Positions 1-7,786 of a DNA stretch of 44,258 bases are shown here, piece after piece. The position numbers and the translations under genes were made by a program. Each line of letters opens with the position of its first letter. Position 1 is the first letter of the stretch. The notes under the pieces were generated by a model. That model ran no database searches and had not been told where the DNA came from. It saw only the letters and a list, made by a program, of their open reading frames with translations. The stretch is from Brotaphodocola sp003480315 (GTDB lineage Bacteria > Bacillota > Clostridia > Lachnospirales > Lachnospiraceae): assembly GCF_964246085.1 (NCBI RefSeq), contig NZ_CAXTPD010000034.1, one strand, 5' to 3'.

Positions 1-104
1 ACAGGCGAACGCGTGTTAGCGAGAGCAAGCAAACAACGATATGTGAAAATAGAGGAAAGCGGTCTCTTTCACTTCCGAACCTTATATGGTTACGTCTCAA
101 TATG
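1..104. repeat. Non-coding edge with a short dispersed repeat
   Basis: No gene is supported here. Positions 55-76 match 13439-13460 at about 20 of 22 bases (core GGTCTC-t/a-TTCACTTCC). Read on the minus strand, both copies begin with the same short peptide frame (EV-K/N-ETAF), so this may be the end of a dispersed repeat or relic rather than chance. Nothing else is recognisable in the tract. Confidence 0.35.
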
Positions 105-719
105 TTATTTGAGTTTTAAAACTGCCACCTGCTGCAGCATCTCTCCATTCAGTTCAATGGAATTTCCCGCATACTCCACGACGCAGTCGCAGAGATCCGT
201 AAACTCATCCAGGGTTCAGATGACATCATAGCCGAAAGCTTCCCCGCGATAGTGCATCGGGATGGTAACCCGCGGTTCAATCTGGTCGATAAGGGCTTTG
301 GCCTGCTTTGCGTCAATGGTATAGAAGCCGCCCACCGGGATCATGACCGCATCCAGTCCCTTTAATGCTTCGATCTGTTCCGGCTCCAATTCACAGCCAA
401 GATCTCCCAGATGTGCCGCACGGTAGGTTCCGTCATCAAAAATACGGATGCAGTTACTGCCACGCTTTGTGCCCCGGGCGTCATCATGCCAGGTGTGGAT
501 CTCGGTGATGGTAAACGGAGACAAAACGCCATCCTGTTTCAGGGTCACGGTTTCTCTCCCGTTATGATCACTGTGCTCATGGCTGCAGAATACCGCATCT
601 GCCGTCTCCCGCACCGGCGCAAGTCCAGGCACATAGCCATCCTCGTATGGATCCAGAATGATCGTATATCCGTTTGATTCCATCTTAAAGCACGAATGTC
701 CAAGCCATGTAAGTTTCAT
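105..719 (-). pseudogene. MBL-fold metal-dependent hydrolase, interrupted by in-frame TGA
   Basis: A small metallo-beta-lactamase-fold hydrolase of the UlaG/UPF0173-like type. Visible motifs are the N-terminal WLGHSCF strand, the metal site SHEHSDH near residues 47-53, HLGDLG and PMHYRG. These families bind one or two metal ions and cut varied esters or lactones; the substrate here is unknown. The ATG at 719 is chosen because AGGTGA lies seven bases before it; an upstream GTG at 728 overlaps that site. An in-frame TGA at 216-218 stops translation after GYDVI, yet the same frame runs on for 36 plausible residues (TLDEFTDLC... to LKLK) to TAA at 105-107. Relatives as I remember them read FG-F/Y-DVIGT at this point, so a GGA-to-TGA change fits. 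It is a nonsense mutation, a sequencing error or, less likely, a naturally shortened protein. Confidence 0.75.
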
Positions 720-748
720 CGTAATCACCTCATGATATTTTTTCTTTC

Positions 749-777
749 ATTGTAATCGATGAACCCGGTTTACGCAA
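749..777 (-). promoter_or_regulatory. Sigma-A promoter for the MBL gene
   Basis: Read on the minus strand: TTGCGT (772-777), a 17-base spacer, then TACAAT (749-754). It lies about 30 bases before the ATG at 719, with the AGGTGA ribosome binding site between. Confidence 0.55.
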
Positions 778-825
778 TACAGCTGCTGCTCCGGTTTGAC
801 ATCCGATACTCTCCGAAAAACGATT

Positions 826-1184
826 CTATGCCCACGGATCTGCTGCCACCTGGATATTGTAAAGATATCCGTTATTCACAAACGCATTCTTAACAGCCAG
901 CAGAACAAAATCCTCGTTTCCGCCTTGATCCGCGTTTCGTCCGTAAATTTCAGAGCGTCCACAGCCGGCTCACCATCCATAGTAAAGGAAATGTATACAT
1001 AATCCTGATCTGTGTCTGTCACCGTAACACGCTGCCCGTCCGAACGATAGTAGGTCCCATCCCAGGCCGACCGCGGCGATATACGCGTCCATCCATTTTC
1101 CGTAAACGATGTGATCGGCATCGCAGCTGCCATCATGCCGGCAAGACCAGCCGCGATCCATCTTTTTCCGTCAAAACGTTTCAT
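826..1184 (-). pseudogene. Small secreted protein with a frameshift
   Basis: Unrecognised small exported protein. The first part starts with MKRFDGKRW and a hydrophobic stretch (AAGLAGMMAAAMP) that looks like a signal peptide, then a short beta-rich domain (WDGTYYRSDGQRVTV...YVYISFTMDG). After KFTD (codon at 939-941) the open frame degenerates into an Arg/Leu/Trp-rich tail. The frame two bases on reads NADQGGNEDFVLLAVKNAF and ends ...QVAADPWA at TAG 826-828. One missing base near 932-941 explains this; the repaired product would have about 119 residues. Start at 1184 (weak AAGG site); an extended -10 (TGGTATAAT, 1260-1268 on this strand) lies upstream. Its neighbour at 105-719 is also broken. 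Confidence 0.6.
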
Positions 1185-1372
1185 TTCCAGCCTTGTATGA
1201 CGATATGGATAGAAACATTTCTTATATTCTACCATAAAAATCAGACTTTCTCAAATAGCATTATACCAGGCAGCAGACTGTTTTGATTTCTTTTACAGAT
1301 TGTGTTTTTTCCACAAAAGTGTTATGATTTTCTTGTTTTTACTATTTCCGAAATCAAACGCTGATTTCGTGC

Positions 1373-1401
1373 TTGCATTTTTATCTCAGACATACTATAA
1401 T
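1373..1401 (+). promoter_or_regulatory. Sigma-A promoter of DAHP synthase
   Basis: TTGCAT (1373-1378), a 17-base spacer and TATAAT (1396-1401). The 11-base string GTGCTTGCATT around the -35 recurs in the tRNA promoter at 22645. A leader of about 100 bases separates this promoter from the ATG at 1505. Confidence 0.75.
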
Positions 1402-1454
1402 ACGCTTTAACGCGTCAACGTGCGAATTTATTGCTATTATCACAACAAACAGAC

Positions 1455-1476
1455 TGCTGCACGCCAGGCTGCAGCA
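1455..1476 (+). promoter_or_regulatory. Stem-loop in the DAHP synthase leader
   Basis: TGCTGCA (1455-1461) and TGCAGCA (1470-1476) form a perfect 7-bp stem with an 8-base loop, 16 bases before the GAGGAG ribosome binding site (1492-1497). No U tract follows, so it is not a terminator as it stands. It could modulate translation or RNA stability. No T-box or tryptophan-type leader is evident. Confidence 0.35.
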
Positions 1477-1504
1477 CACTATTTACAAAACGAGGAGAAC
1501 AACT

Positions 1505-2533
1505 ATGGCATTCGAATTCATAAACAAGCTACCGACTCCGGCAGAGATCAAGGAACAGTTCCCGCTTCCGGCGGAGCTCATTGCCCACAAGGCTGAGCGT
1601 GATGAAGAAGTTAAGAAGGTTATCAGCGGAGAAAGCGATAAATTTCTCGTCATCATCGGACCGTGTTCCGCCGATAACGAGGATGCGGTCCTGGACTACA
1701 CCAGCCGCCTGATCGATGTCCAGGAAAAAACCAAAGACCGCCTTGTTATCGTACCGCGTATCTACACCAACAAGCCACGTACCACCGGTGACGGCTACAA
1801 GGGCATGCTCCATCAGCCGGACCCGGAGAAGCGGCCAAGTATGGCAGAGGGCCTGCATGCCATCCGCCATATGCATATGCGTGTCTTGAAAGAAACCGGC
1901 TTCTCCACCGCAGATGAGATGCTTTACCCGGACAATGTCAGCTACCTGGATGATATCATGTCCTACATCGCAGTCGGTGCCCGCTCCGTAGAAAACCAGC
2001 AGCATCGTCTGGTATCCAGCGGCTGCCACGTTCCGGTCGGTATGAAGAATCCGACCAGCGGTGACCTGTCTGTTATGATGAATTCTGTTCAGGCCGGCCA
2101 GCACTGTCACGAATTCATTATGCGTGACTGGGAGGTAAAAACCGACGGAAACCCATACACCCACACCATCCTGCGCGGCGCAGTCAGCAAGCATGGTCAG
2201 TGCCTGCCAAATTATCACTACGAGGATCTGATGCTGCTCCACGAGTTATATGCAAAACGCGATCTGGTCAATCCGGCCTGCATCGTGGATGCAAACCACT
2301 CCAACTCGAATAAGCAGTATATGGAGCAGATCCGCATCGTCAAGGAGATCCTGCACAGCCGCAAGCATTCCGCAGACTTAAACAAGCTGGTCAAGGGCGT
2401 AATGATCGAGAGCTACATCGAGCCGGGCAACCAGAAGATTGGTGAGCACTGCTACGGTAAGTCCATTACCGACCCATGCCTTGGCTGGGAAGATTCTGAG
2501 CGCCTGCTGTACGAGATCGCAGAGCAGGTTTAA
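1505..2533 (+). CDS. 3-deoxy-7-phosphoheptulonate (DAHP) synthase, class I
   Basis: Condenses phosphoenolpyruvate and erythrose 4-phosphate, the first step of the shikimate pathway to aromatic amino acids. The 342-residue protein is a full-length AroF/G/H-type enzyme. It shows the IGPCS strand near residue 50, PRIYTNKPRTTGDGYKG (substrate-binding KPRT), DEMLYP, GARSVENQQHR with the phosphate-binding SxxxxxHR, PVGMKNPTSG, ILRG, the metal ligand region DANHSNS, and MIESYIEPGNQ. The start at 1505 is set by GAGGAG eight bases upstream; the frame is open further upstream but lacks such a site and would cross the promoter. The gene is monocistronic, bounded by its own promoter and a strong terminator. 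No other aromatic-pathway gene is in the window. Cytoplasmic; which amino acid inhibits it cannot be read from sequence. Confidence 0.96.
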   Translation: MAFEFINKLPTPAEIKEQFPLPAELIAHKAERDEEVKKVISGESDKFLVIIGPCSADNEDAVLDYTSRLIDVQEKTKDRLVIVPRIYTNKPRTTGDGYKGMLHQPDPEKRPSMAEGLHAIRHMHMRVLKETGFSTADEMLYPDNVSYLDDIMSYIAVGARSVENQQHRLVSSGCHVPVGMKNPTSGDLSVMMNSVQAGQHCHEFIMRDWEVKTDGNPYTHTILRGAVSKHGQCLPNYHYEDLMLLHELYAKRDLVNPACIVDANHSNSNKQYMEQIRIVKEILHSRKHSADLNKLVKGVMIESYIEPGNQKIGEHCYGKSITDPCLGWEDSERLLYEIAEQV

Positions 2534-2547
2534 GCATCCGCAAACGT

Positions 2548-2599
2548 AAAAAGATTCGGAAGAAGCTGTGTTTTTACAGCATCTTCCGAATCTTTTTAT
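2548..2599. terminator. Bidirectional intrinsic terminator
   Basis: A long hairpin (AAGATTCGGAAGA paired with TCTTCCGAATCTT, extended by GCTGT/ACAGC around a U-rich loop) is flanked by A and T runs. It lies between two converging genes, DAHP synthase and the dehydrogenase ending at 2637, and can serve both. Confidence 0.85.
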
Positions 2600-2636
2600 A
2601 GTCCGGTTTTATTCTTCTGTCGGTTCTTTTGTCTGT

Positions 2637-3644
2637 CTATCTCTGATCCAGTTCCCTCTGATTCACGATATGTCCCGGCGTTTCCCCGCTGGAAAGCTTC
2701 TCGATATCTTCCCAGATCATCGCATAACCCCGCTGGAAGCTGCTGCCGGTGATACCGCCGATATGTGGGCTGAACAGAAGCTTTGCCAGTGTCTTCTCCG
2801 GCCAGGAAAGCATCGGATGATCCTTCTGCACCGGCTCATGATCCAGCGTATCCAGGCCGGCCATGGCAATGGTTCCATTCTCCAGGGCTTCCCGCAGCGC
2901 TTCATCATCCACCAGCTCTCCCCTGGACGTATTAATGAAATAACTTCCCTTCCGGCACTTTGCAAAGAACTCCCGGCTGCACATTCCGGCAGTTTCTCCG
3001 GTGACCGGAACATGAAGGCTTAACATATCACAGGTTTTAAGAAGCTCATCCATCGAAAGATACTGTACCTGATACCGTGCTTCCTCCTCCGGACTCAGGC
3101 GGTGGCGCTTTGTGTAATACACGGTCACGCCAAAGCTTTGCAGCATGTCAGCCACCGCTCTTGCGATAGCTCCGAAGCCGATCAGGCCAACTGTACAGTC
3201 AGACAGCTCTTTCAGGCTTCCGCCTCCCATGTAGCCCATCTTGACGTCCATCTGGCGGCCATCCCGTACAGCCTGATCACCAGAAACCACATTTTTGATC
3301 ACGCCAAGCATCAGAAGAATCGTCTGCTCGGCCACTGCTTTTGCGTTCATGCCCGCACAGTTGCAGACATAAATTCCCCGCGCTCCGGCCGCTTCCAGAT
3401 CGATCTGATTGAACGCAACGCCCTCGGAATGGATCATTCTCAAAGACGGCAGCCTCTTTATCAGCTCTTCGGAAATTTCTGTGACCGCGTCCACAATGAT
3501 TACCTCTGCGTCCGGCGCCAGCTGCGCATATGCAGCATCCGTCAGTCCGATCGGGAGATTCACTACCTCCGCGCTTTCCGTGAATGGTGTCTTTGCCGTA
3601 TAATGTTCTACGTTCTTTTCATTTCCGATATGCAGTATCTTCAT
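2637..3644 (-). CDS. D-isomer-specific 2-hydroxyacid dehydrogenase
   Basis: NAD(P)-dependent oxidoreductase of the family that includes phosphoglycerate, D-lactate and hydroxypyruvate dehydrogenases; the exact substrate is not evident. The protein has 335 residues from the ATG at 3644, which has GGAG six bases upstream; the frame is open to 3689 without a better site. The N-terminal half is the substrate domain, then the Rossmann motif GLIGFGAIARAVA, the catalytic Arg in NTSRGELVD, the Glu in LDHEPV and the His in SPHIGG. All three catalytic residues are therefore present. It has no C-terminal ACT domain, so it is not a typical serine-pathway SerA. Neighbours give little help: a convergent DAHP synthase and, upstream on the same strand, a polysaccharide deacetylase 68 bases away. 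Confidence 0.9.
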   Translation of the reverse strand: MKILHIGNEKNVEHYTAKTPFTESAEVVNLPIGLTDAAYAQLAPDAEVIIVDAVTEISEELIKRLPSLRMIHSEGVAFNQIDLEAAGARGIYVCNCAGMNAKAVAEQTILLMLGVIKNVVSGDQAVRDGRQMDVKMGYMGGGSLKELSDCTVGLIGFGAIARAVADMLQSFGVTVYYTKRHRLSPEEEARYQVQYLSMDELLKTCDMLSLHVPVTGETAGMCSREFFAKCRKGSYFINTSRGELVDDEALREALENGTIAMAGLDTLDHEPVQKDHPMLSWPEKTLAKLLFSPHIGGITGSSFQRGYAMIWEDIEKLSSGETPGHIVNQRELDQR

Positions 3645-3712
3645 AGGTATCTCCATTTCCCAGCCTGCTTGCGCTGTCTGCTTTTCCAACTGTTTCCAAC
3701 ACAGCCACGATT

Positions 3713-4753
3713 TTAATGAAAACTGGAATACAGCTTTCCTGCCTCCAGGCTTCTGCCCTTGGCAGCTGCCATCTGGCTTACCGTTACCATCTGGAAGCCG
3801 CGCTTATGCAGCTCCGGTACAATGCGTGCAACCGCGTCTCCGGTTGCCCCGTAAAGCTCGTGCATCAGGATGATATCGCCGTCCTTCACGTGGTTTAACA
3901 CTGCTGCCACCGTCTTGTCCGCATTTCTGGTCTTCCAGTCCAGCGTATCAACATTCCACTGGATCATCGGCATACCGGCATTTGCAAGAACCGTAGCGTT
4001 ATGGTTTCCCCCCGGAAGGCGAAGCAGAGTCGGACGCACGCCGCAGGCTGCCTGGATTGCGTCATTTCCGTTATTTACCTGTGCCTGGATCTGGGCTGCC
4101 CCCAGCTTTTGCAGATATTTGTGGTTCATGGTATGGTTAGCCACCTCATGACCTTCTGCCACCATGCGCTGCACTTCTGTTTTATAAGAGCCGACACGCT
4201 CACCCACCATAAAGAACGTTGCCTTGCCTCCATACTGTGCCAGACAGTCCATGATCCGGTTGCCGACCGAAGGCTGCGGGCCATCATCGAAGGTCAGGGC
4301 TACCATAGGCTTTGACGGATCAATGCCGTCTGTGGTCTGACTCTGCCCTGTACTCTGCTGTGCAGCGGCCTGCGCTGCCTCCTGTGCAGCAAGCTCCTCT
4401 GGCGTAACCGGAGTCACCGGCTCACTCTTAATGCCTCCCGGTCCTTCCGGAATTCCGGTCACCTCGCCGGCAGATACCGGAGCACTGTTCTCACTGCCGG
4501 TGCTGTCCGGTGCGCTCTGGCCCTGACCGGAAACAATAGTCGGAGACTGCGATACCGCAGCTGTAGTTTCGGTCTGACCTGCTCCCGGAGCCTGAGTCAC
4601 AGCTTCCGATACCTGCTGCTCCCCCACCGTCTGCATGCTCTCCGCTGCCAAGCTTCCGGAGCCTGCCACGATCACCGGAGCCGCATAAGCCGGCTGCGCT
4701 GTAAATAAAAATGCCAGTGCGGCACCTACTGTCATCCATTTTCTGTACTTCAT
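3713..4753 (-). CDS. Secreted polysaccharide deacetylase (NodB domain)
   Basis: Carbohydrate esterase family 4 enzyme, likely removing N-acetyl groups from peptidoglycan or another surface glycan outside the membrane. The 346-residue product starts at the ATG 4753 (GGGAGAGGA seven to eight bases upstream), has a signal peptide ending near AYAA (about residue 24), then a Ser/Gln/Pro/Ala-rich linker of about 120 residues that probably spans the wall. The NodB domain follows with all five usual motifs: TFDDGP (catalytic Asp), HTMNH metal site, RLPGG, DTLDWK and LMHE. The C-terminal segment (KRGFQMVTVSQM) is typical. Peptidoglycan deacetylation commonly gives lysozyme resistance; whether this protein does that is inference. 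Confidence 0.93.
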   Translation of the reverse strand: MKYRKWMTVGAALAFLFTAQPAYAAPVIVAGSGSLAAESMQTVGEQQVSEAVTQAPGAGQTETTAAVSQSPTIVSGQGQSAPDSTGSENSAPVSAGEVTGIPEGPGGIKSEPVTPVTPEELAAQEAAQAAAQQSTGQSQTTDGIDPSKPMVALTFDDGPQPSVGNRIMDCLAQYGGKATFFMVGERVGSYKTEVQRMVAEGHEVANHTMNHKYLQKLGAAQIQAQVNNGNDAIQAACGVRPTLLRLPGGNHNATVLANAGMPMIQWNVDTLDWKTRNADKTVAAVLNHVKDGDIILMHELYGATGDAVARIVPELHKRGFQMVTVSQMAAAKGRSLEAGKLYSSFH

Positions 4754-4870
4754 AATATCCTCTCCCTTTCCTGAAATCGGCAAAATCTGCTGCCACAAAT
4801 GCGTCATACGGCATTTTCAGTTCAGAAAATGCCTGCCCATGATTTCTAAACTCTATCTTAATCGAAATAA

Positions 4871-4922
4871 GGGCATTCCGCAAGCACTTAAAAGAGGCAC
4901 TCCGCAAATCTGCGGAATGCCC
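4871..4922 (-). terminator. Terminator after the PHP gene
   Basis: GGGCATTCCGCA and TGCGGAATGCCC form a 12-bp stem around a longer loop that holds a smaller CCGCA/TGCGG hairpin. On the minus strand it is followed by TTATTT. It lies 12 bases beyond the PHP stop codon and closes the leftward hydrogen-associated operon. Confidence 0.7.
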
Positions 4923-4933
4923 CTGGCAAATTT

Positions 4934-5656
4934 TTATTCTCCCCTCAGATAACGGATCACCGCCGCCGCGCTTTTCTCCCGCACCTTCATCTTCCACTCC
5001 GGCTCATGGATGTGTTCGAGGTAATGTGCGTCGGAATCGCAGATGATGCGGCACTGCTCCAGATAGGGATTGCTCTTTTTTAATTTCTCAAGCGCTGCCA
5101 TATCGTGCAGCTCCGCTGTCCGGAACTGGCTTTCCGGCGGCACAAAACCCAGGTTTGAGATGAGACTGTTGGCATTTTTATCGATATGGGCCGGGATCAT
5201 GACACCGCCGTACTGCCCGGTTACAATGTCCCATAATTCATCGAAGGAAAGTTCCGTGCTGTTGATGAGCAAATTGGACTCGGTGCCGATGCAGATATCT
5301 TCCTCGTTCATGATCTGCTGCTTTCCGAAGATTTCTTCCCGGTTTGGAAATTTCATCAGTTTTTCGTAGACAAACCGGTCAAATTCCATTGCCGCGGAAA
5401 GCTCGGAAAACAGGCAGACTGCGTGTACTTCTTCCGCGGTAGTCAGCTCCATGCCTGGTATGGCAAGCACACCGTACTGCTCCGCCAGCTTCAGAACCGC
5501 CGGACAGTTGCGGCAGGAGTTATGGTCCGTCACCGCGATCACATCCAGACCCTTGATGGCCGCCATGCCCACAATATTGCCCGGAGTCATGTCGTCATCC
5601 CCACAGGGGGAAAGGCAGGAGTGAATATGCAGGTCGTAGCTTAATTCACGCTCCAT
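4934..5656 (-). CDS. PHP-domain metal-dependent phosphoesterase-like protein
   Basis: PHP (polymerase and histidinol phosphatase) domain protein, 240 residues from the ATG at 5656; the frame extends upstream to 5806 but only within the preceding gene. Metal-binding motifs are DLHIHSCLSPCG near residue 8, VTDHNSCRNC, a Glu in IPGMELT, IPAHID and CDSDAHYLEH at the C terminus. The family hydrolyses phosphate esters, often with three metals; the substrate here is unknown. It is the last gene of a five-gene leftward operon and overlaps the DRTGG gene by 11 bases, which implies translational coupling with hydrogenase-linked genes. A role in reversing a phosphorylation or turning over a nucleotide signal in that circuit is inference. 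Confidence 0.85.
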   Translation of the reverse strand: MERELSYDLHIHSCLSPCGDDDMTPGNIVGMAAIKGLDVIAVTDHNSCRNCPAVLKLAEQYGVLAIPGMELTTAEEVHAVCLFSELSAAMEFDRFVYEKLMKFPNREEIFGKQQIMNEEDICIGTESNLLINSTELSFDELWDIVTGQYGGVMIPAHIDKNANSLISNLGFVPPESQFRTAELHDMAALEKLKKSNPYLEQCRIICDSDAHYLEHIHEPEWKMKVREKSAAAVIRYLRGE

Positions 5657-5996
5657 GCGCTTCTCCCTGCATCTGCTGCCATACCCACAGTGCCGCCTCA
5701 AACACCGGCTTCTCCGTGGCCAGCACCATGATATCCTGCTGCTCTGCCTTTTTCCTGGCTGTCTCATCCAGCGCAGCACCTTCCGCCAGAATGATACAGG
5801 CGGCATCGGCCAGGGTGGCTACCGCCAGCGTATTCATATTTCCCATGACCGTAACCCAGGCGCAGCCCGCCGGAGCTTTTCCCATAGCCACGCTTAAGAG
5901 ATCACAGCAAAACGGGGTCGTGATTTCCCGTTCCGGGTCATCTCCCACATGGATCACCTGAAATTTTCCACTGTCCAGAAGATCTTTTACCTTCAC
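5646..5996 (-). CDS. DRTGG-domain protein (second copy)
   Basis: A 116-residue stand-alone DRTGG-like domain (the domain seen in some phosphotransacetylases and CBS proteins, thought to bind ligands). It starts MKVKDLLDSGKFQVIHVG and carries DPEREIT, the GKAPAGCAWVTVMGN segment and a C-terminal half like the DRTGG gene at 7786-8133. The start is GTG at 5996, chosen for AAGGAGG six bases upstream; the GTGA overlaps the stop of the hydrogenase-like gene. Two paralogous DRTGG proteins in one operon suggest either a heterodimer or two ligands. No catalytic residues are recognisable. Function is unknown; linkage to [FeFe]-hydrogenase genes is a pattern in clostridia. Confidence 0.8.
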   Translation of the reverse strand: MKVKDLLDSGKFQVIHVGDDPEREITTPFCCDLLSVAMGKAPAGCAWVTVMGNMNTLAVATLADAACIILAEGAALDETARKKAEQQDIMVLATEKPVFEAALWVWQQMQGEAHGA

Positions 5997-7282
5997 CTTT
6001 CTCCTCCTTTTTCCTGCTCCATGAGCTTCCTGAGCTGCTCCTTCATAATATAGACGCAGTCCTCTTCCTTTGCCTCACCTTTGGAAATATCCTCCGCCAA
6101 TGCTTTGCACGATGGTGCGCCGCAGGCACCGCAGTCCAGGCCTGGAAGCTGTTTACACAAGGCCTCGATCCGGCTTAACCGGGCGAAGCTTTCCATCATG
6201 GTCTCGCCCAGATTATAAACCGGCTCATACTCCACGCTCTGCGTCCATGACATCAGCTCTTCTGCCTTTTCTTCCGTCTCTGCATCCATGTGGCTTCTTG
6301 CCACCGGCATATACTTACGCAGATGTTTCAGCTTCACTTCTGCCACATACGGATTTTCCACCGTCAGCACGCCTCCCACGCAGCCGCCGCTGCAGGCATC
6401 CAGTTCCACAAATTTTAAATTGGTAAACTTCTGGTCTTCCATATCCTCCAGCACCCGGATCACATTCTCAATTCCGTCTGCTGCAAGGTAGCTTTCCGTA
6501 AACAGGCCTCCTGCTTCCCCTCCATTGTGTCCCCAGCTGATGCCGATCTTGCCAGAAATGCTGATGTTCTCCGGGTCTTCATCTACCTGCTTCATATATT
6601 TTAAAAGCTGTGGGTACACATCCTTGATGGCAAGCACGCAGTCAATTTCACTCTTTTCTGTCCCGATCGGTGATTTTGCGTACGTTACCTTTGACGGACA
6701 CGGAGAGATAAAGCAGATGCCGATGTCTTCTCGTGCAAGTCCCGTCCTTTCCATAGCCCGCTTCACAGCCAGCCCGGCAGCCACCTCCACCGGTGGATTT
6801 AAGGGCAGCAGATGCGGGATCAGATTCGGGAACCGCACCCGGATCAGCCGTACCACGCTGGGGCACGCCGTGCTGATCAGCGGCAGCTGATCCTCATGCT
6901 CCGTCAGATAGGAACGGGTTGCCTCACTCACAAGTTCTGCAGCCGCACTCACCTCGAACACATCATCAAAACCCATAAGCAAAAGCGCATGCAGCACAAT
7001 GTTGATGTCATCCAGATTGTTAAACTGACTATATAAAGAAGGAGCCGGAAGCGCTACCTTGTAGCGGAAGCGTTCCATCTCCTGCAGTTGATCATAGACT
7101 GCGTGTTTTGCGTGATGGGGACAGACCCGGATGCATTCGCCACAGTCAATACAGAATTTTTTGTTGATCCGGGCTTTGCCATCCTGCACGCGGATTGCCT
7201 GGGTGGGGCAGCGCTTGATACAGTTGATACAGCCCTTGCACAATTCCTCATCCAGTCGTACGGAATGGTAAAACTTATCCAT
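5993..7282 (-). CDS. Divergent [FeFe]-hydrogenase-like Fe-S protein, putative redox or H2 sensor (group D-like)
   Basis: A 429-residue Fe-S protein with an H-cluster-type domain. Order: two ferredoxin-type [4Fe-4S] motifs (Cys 15/18/21/25 and 44/47/50/54), the hydrogenase large-subunit C-terminal domain (about 75-310), and a C-terminal [4Fe-4S] module (Cys 384/387/392/409, CGACG). H-cluster loops are altered: L1 reads STACPSV (138-143), L2 SPCPSK (193-198), L3 DACSGGC (296-301). All four Cys that would hold a [4Fe-4S]H cluster can be assigned, but the first L1 Cys is Ala, the L2 and L3 Met are Ser and Asp, and the L2 Glu is lost. Similar changes mark putative sensory enzymes, so a sensor is more likely than a productive hydrogenase. 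The ATG at 7282 is preferred (GGAGGT ten bases upstream). It sits between an ATPase and a DRTGG gene. Confidence 0.85.
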   Translation of the reverse strand: MDKFYHSVRLDEELCKGCINCIKRCPTQAIRVQDGKARINKKFCIDCGECIRVCPHHAKHAVYDQLQEMERFRYKVALPAPSLYSQFNNLDDINIVLHALLLMGFDDVFEVSAAAELVSEATRSYLTEHEDQLPLISTACPSVVRLIRVRFPNLIPHLLPLNPPVEVAAGLAVKRAMERTGLAREDIGICFISPCPSKVTYAKSPIGTEKSEIDCVLAIKDVYPQLLKYMKQVDEDPENISISGKIGISWGHNGGEAGGLFTESYLAADGIENVIRVLEDMEDQKFTNLKFVELDACSGGCVGGVLTVENPYVAEVKLKHLRKYMPVARSHMDAETEEKAEELMSWTQSVEYEPVYNLGETMMESFARLSRIEALCKQLPGLDCGACGAPSCKALAEDISKGEAKEEDCVYIMKEQLRKLMEQEKGGER

Positions 7283-7360
7283 GCCGCTTTTCACCTCCAA
7301 ATGTCAATTTCCGGTGTTTTCGGAAACTTCTGGCTTTTGCCAGCACATTCCGGCACATAC

Positions 7361-7786
7361 TCACGTCAGATTCACTTCCATCGTGATCTTTGTGCCTACA
7401 CCTAATTTTGTTACTATCTCCATGTCATCGGTATATTTCTTCATATTTGGCAGGCCCATTCCGGCCCCGAATCCGAGGTTTCTCACCTCGTCCGGCGCAG
7501 TGGAATAACCCGCCTGCATGGCAAGCTCAATATCCGGAATACCCGGGCCCACATCATCCAATACCATCCGTACCTTTTCCGGCGTGATCTCCACCGTAAT
7601 TTCACCGCCGTTTGCGTGGATCACCATATTGATCTCGCCCTCGTACATGGCAATGGCCACCTTACGCACGGCCTCCGGACTGATGCCAAGCTGCTTTAGC
7701 TTTCCCTTTACATCACTGCTGGCTTCTCCCGCCCGGGTAAAATCATCTGCCGAAACATGGTATTGCAATACGATCGCATTTTCCAT
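7361..7786 (-). CDS. GHKL-type ATPase, anti-sigma/serine kinase-like (RsbW fold)
   Basis: A 141-residue single-domain ATP-binding protein of the histidine-kinase-like ATPase superfamily, closest in look to RsbW/SpoIIAB serine kinases. Motifs are the N box EGEINMVIHAN, G1 DDVGPGI and G2 GFGAGMGLPNMKK, followed by a T-x-I-x-M strand. It has no sensor or dimerisation domain. RsbW-type proteins phosphorylate an anti-anti-sigma partner and bind a sigma factor; no such partner is in the window, so the target is unknown. The start overlaps the upstream DRTGG stop (TGATG). A SpoIIE-type phosphatase lies 12 kb away in the linked operon, which would suit a kinase/phosphatase pair. That pairing is inference. 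Confidence 0.85.
   Translation of the reverse strand: MENAIVLQYHVSADDFTRAGEASSDVKGKLKQLGISPEAVRKVAIAMYEGEINMVIHANGGEITVEITPEKVRMVLDDVGPGIPDIELAMQAGYSTAPDEVRNLGFGAGMGLPNMKKYTDDMEIVTKLGVGTKITMEVNLT

Noticed and set aside
1420..1504. Tyr-rich GTG-start frame (RIYCYY...) in the DAHP synthase leader as an attenuation peptide
   Set aside because: No ribosome binding site, the frame runs past the true start, and no terminator/antiterminator pair is present.
4491..4997. 168-residue minus-strand frame over the deacetylase start
   Set aside because: It is a shadow of the deacetylase and PHP genes with low-complexity composition.
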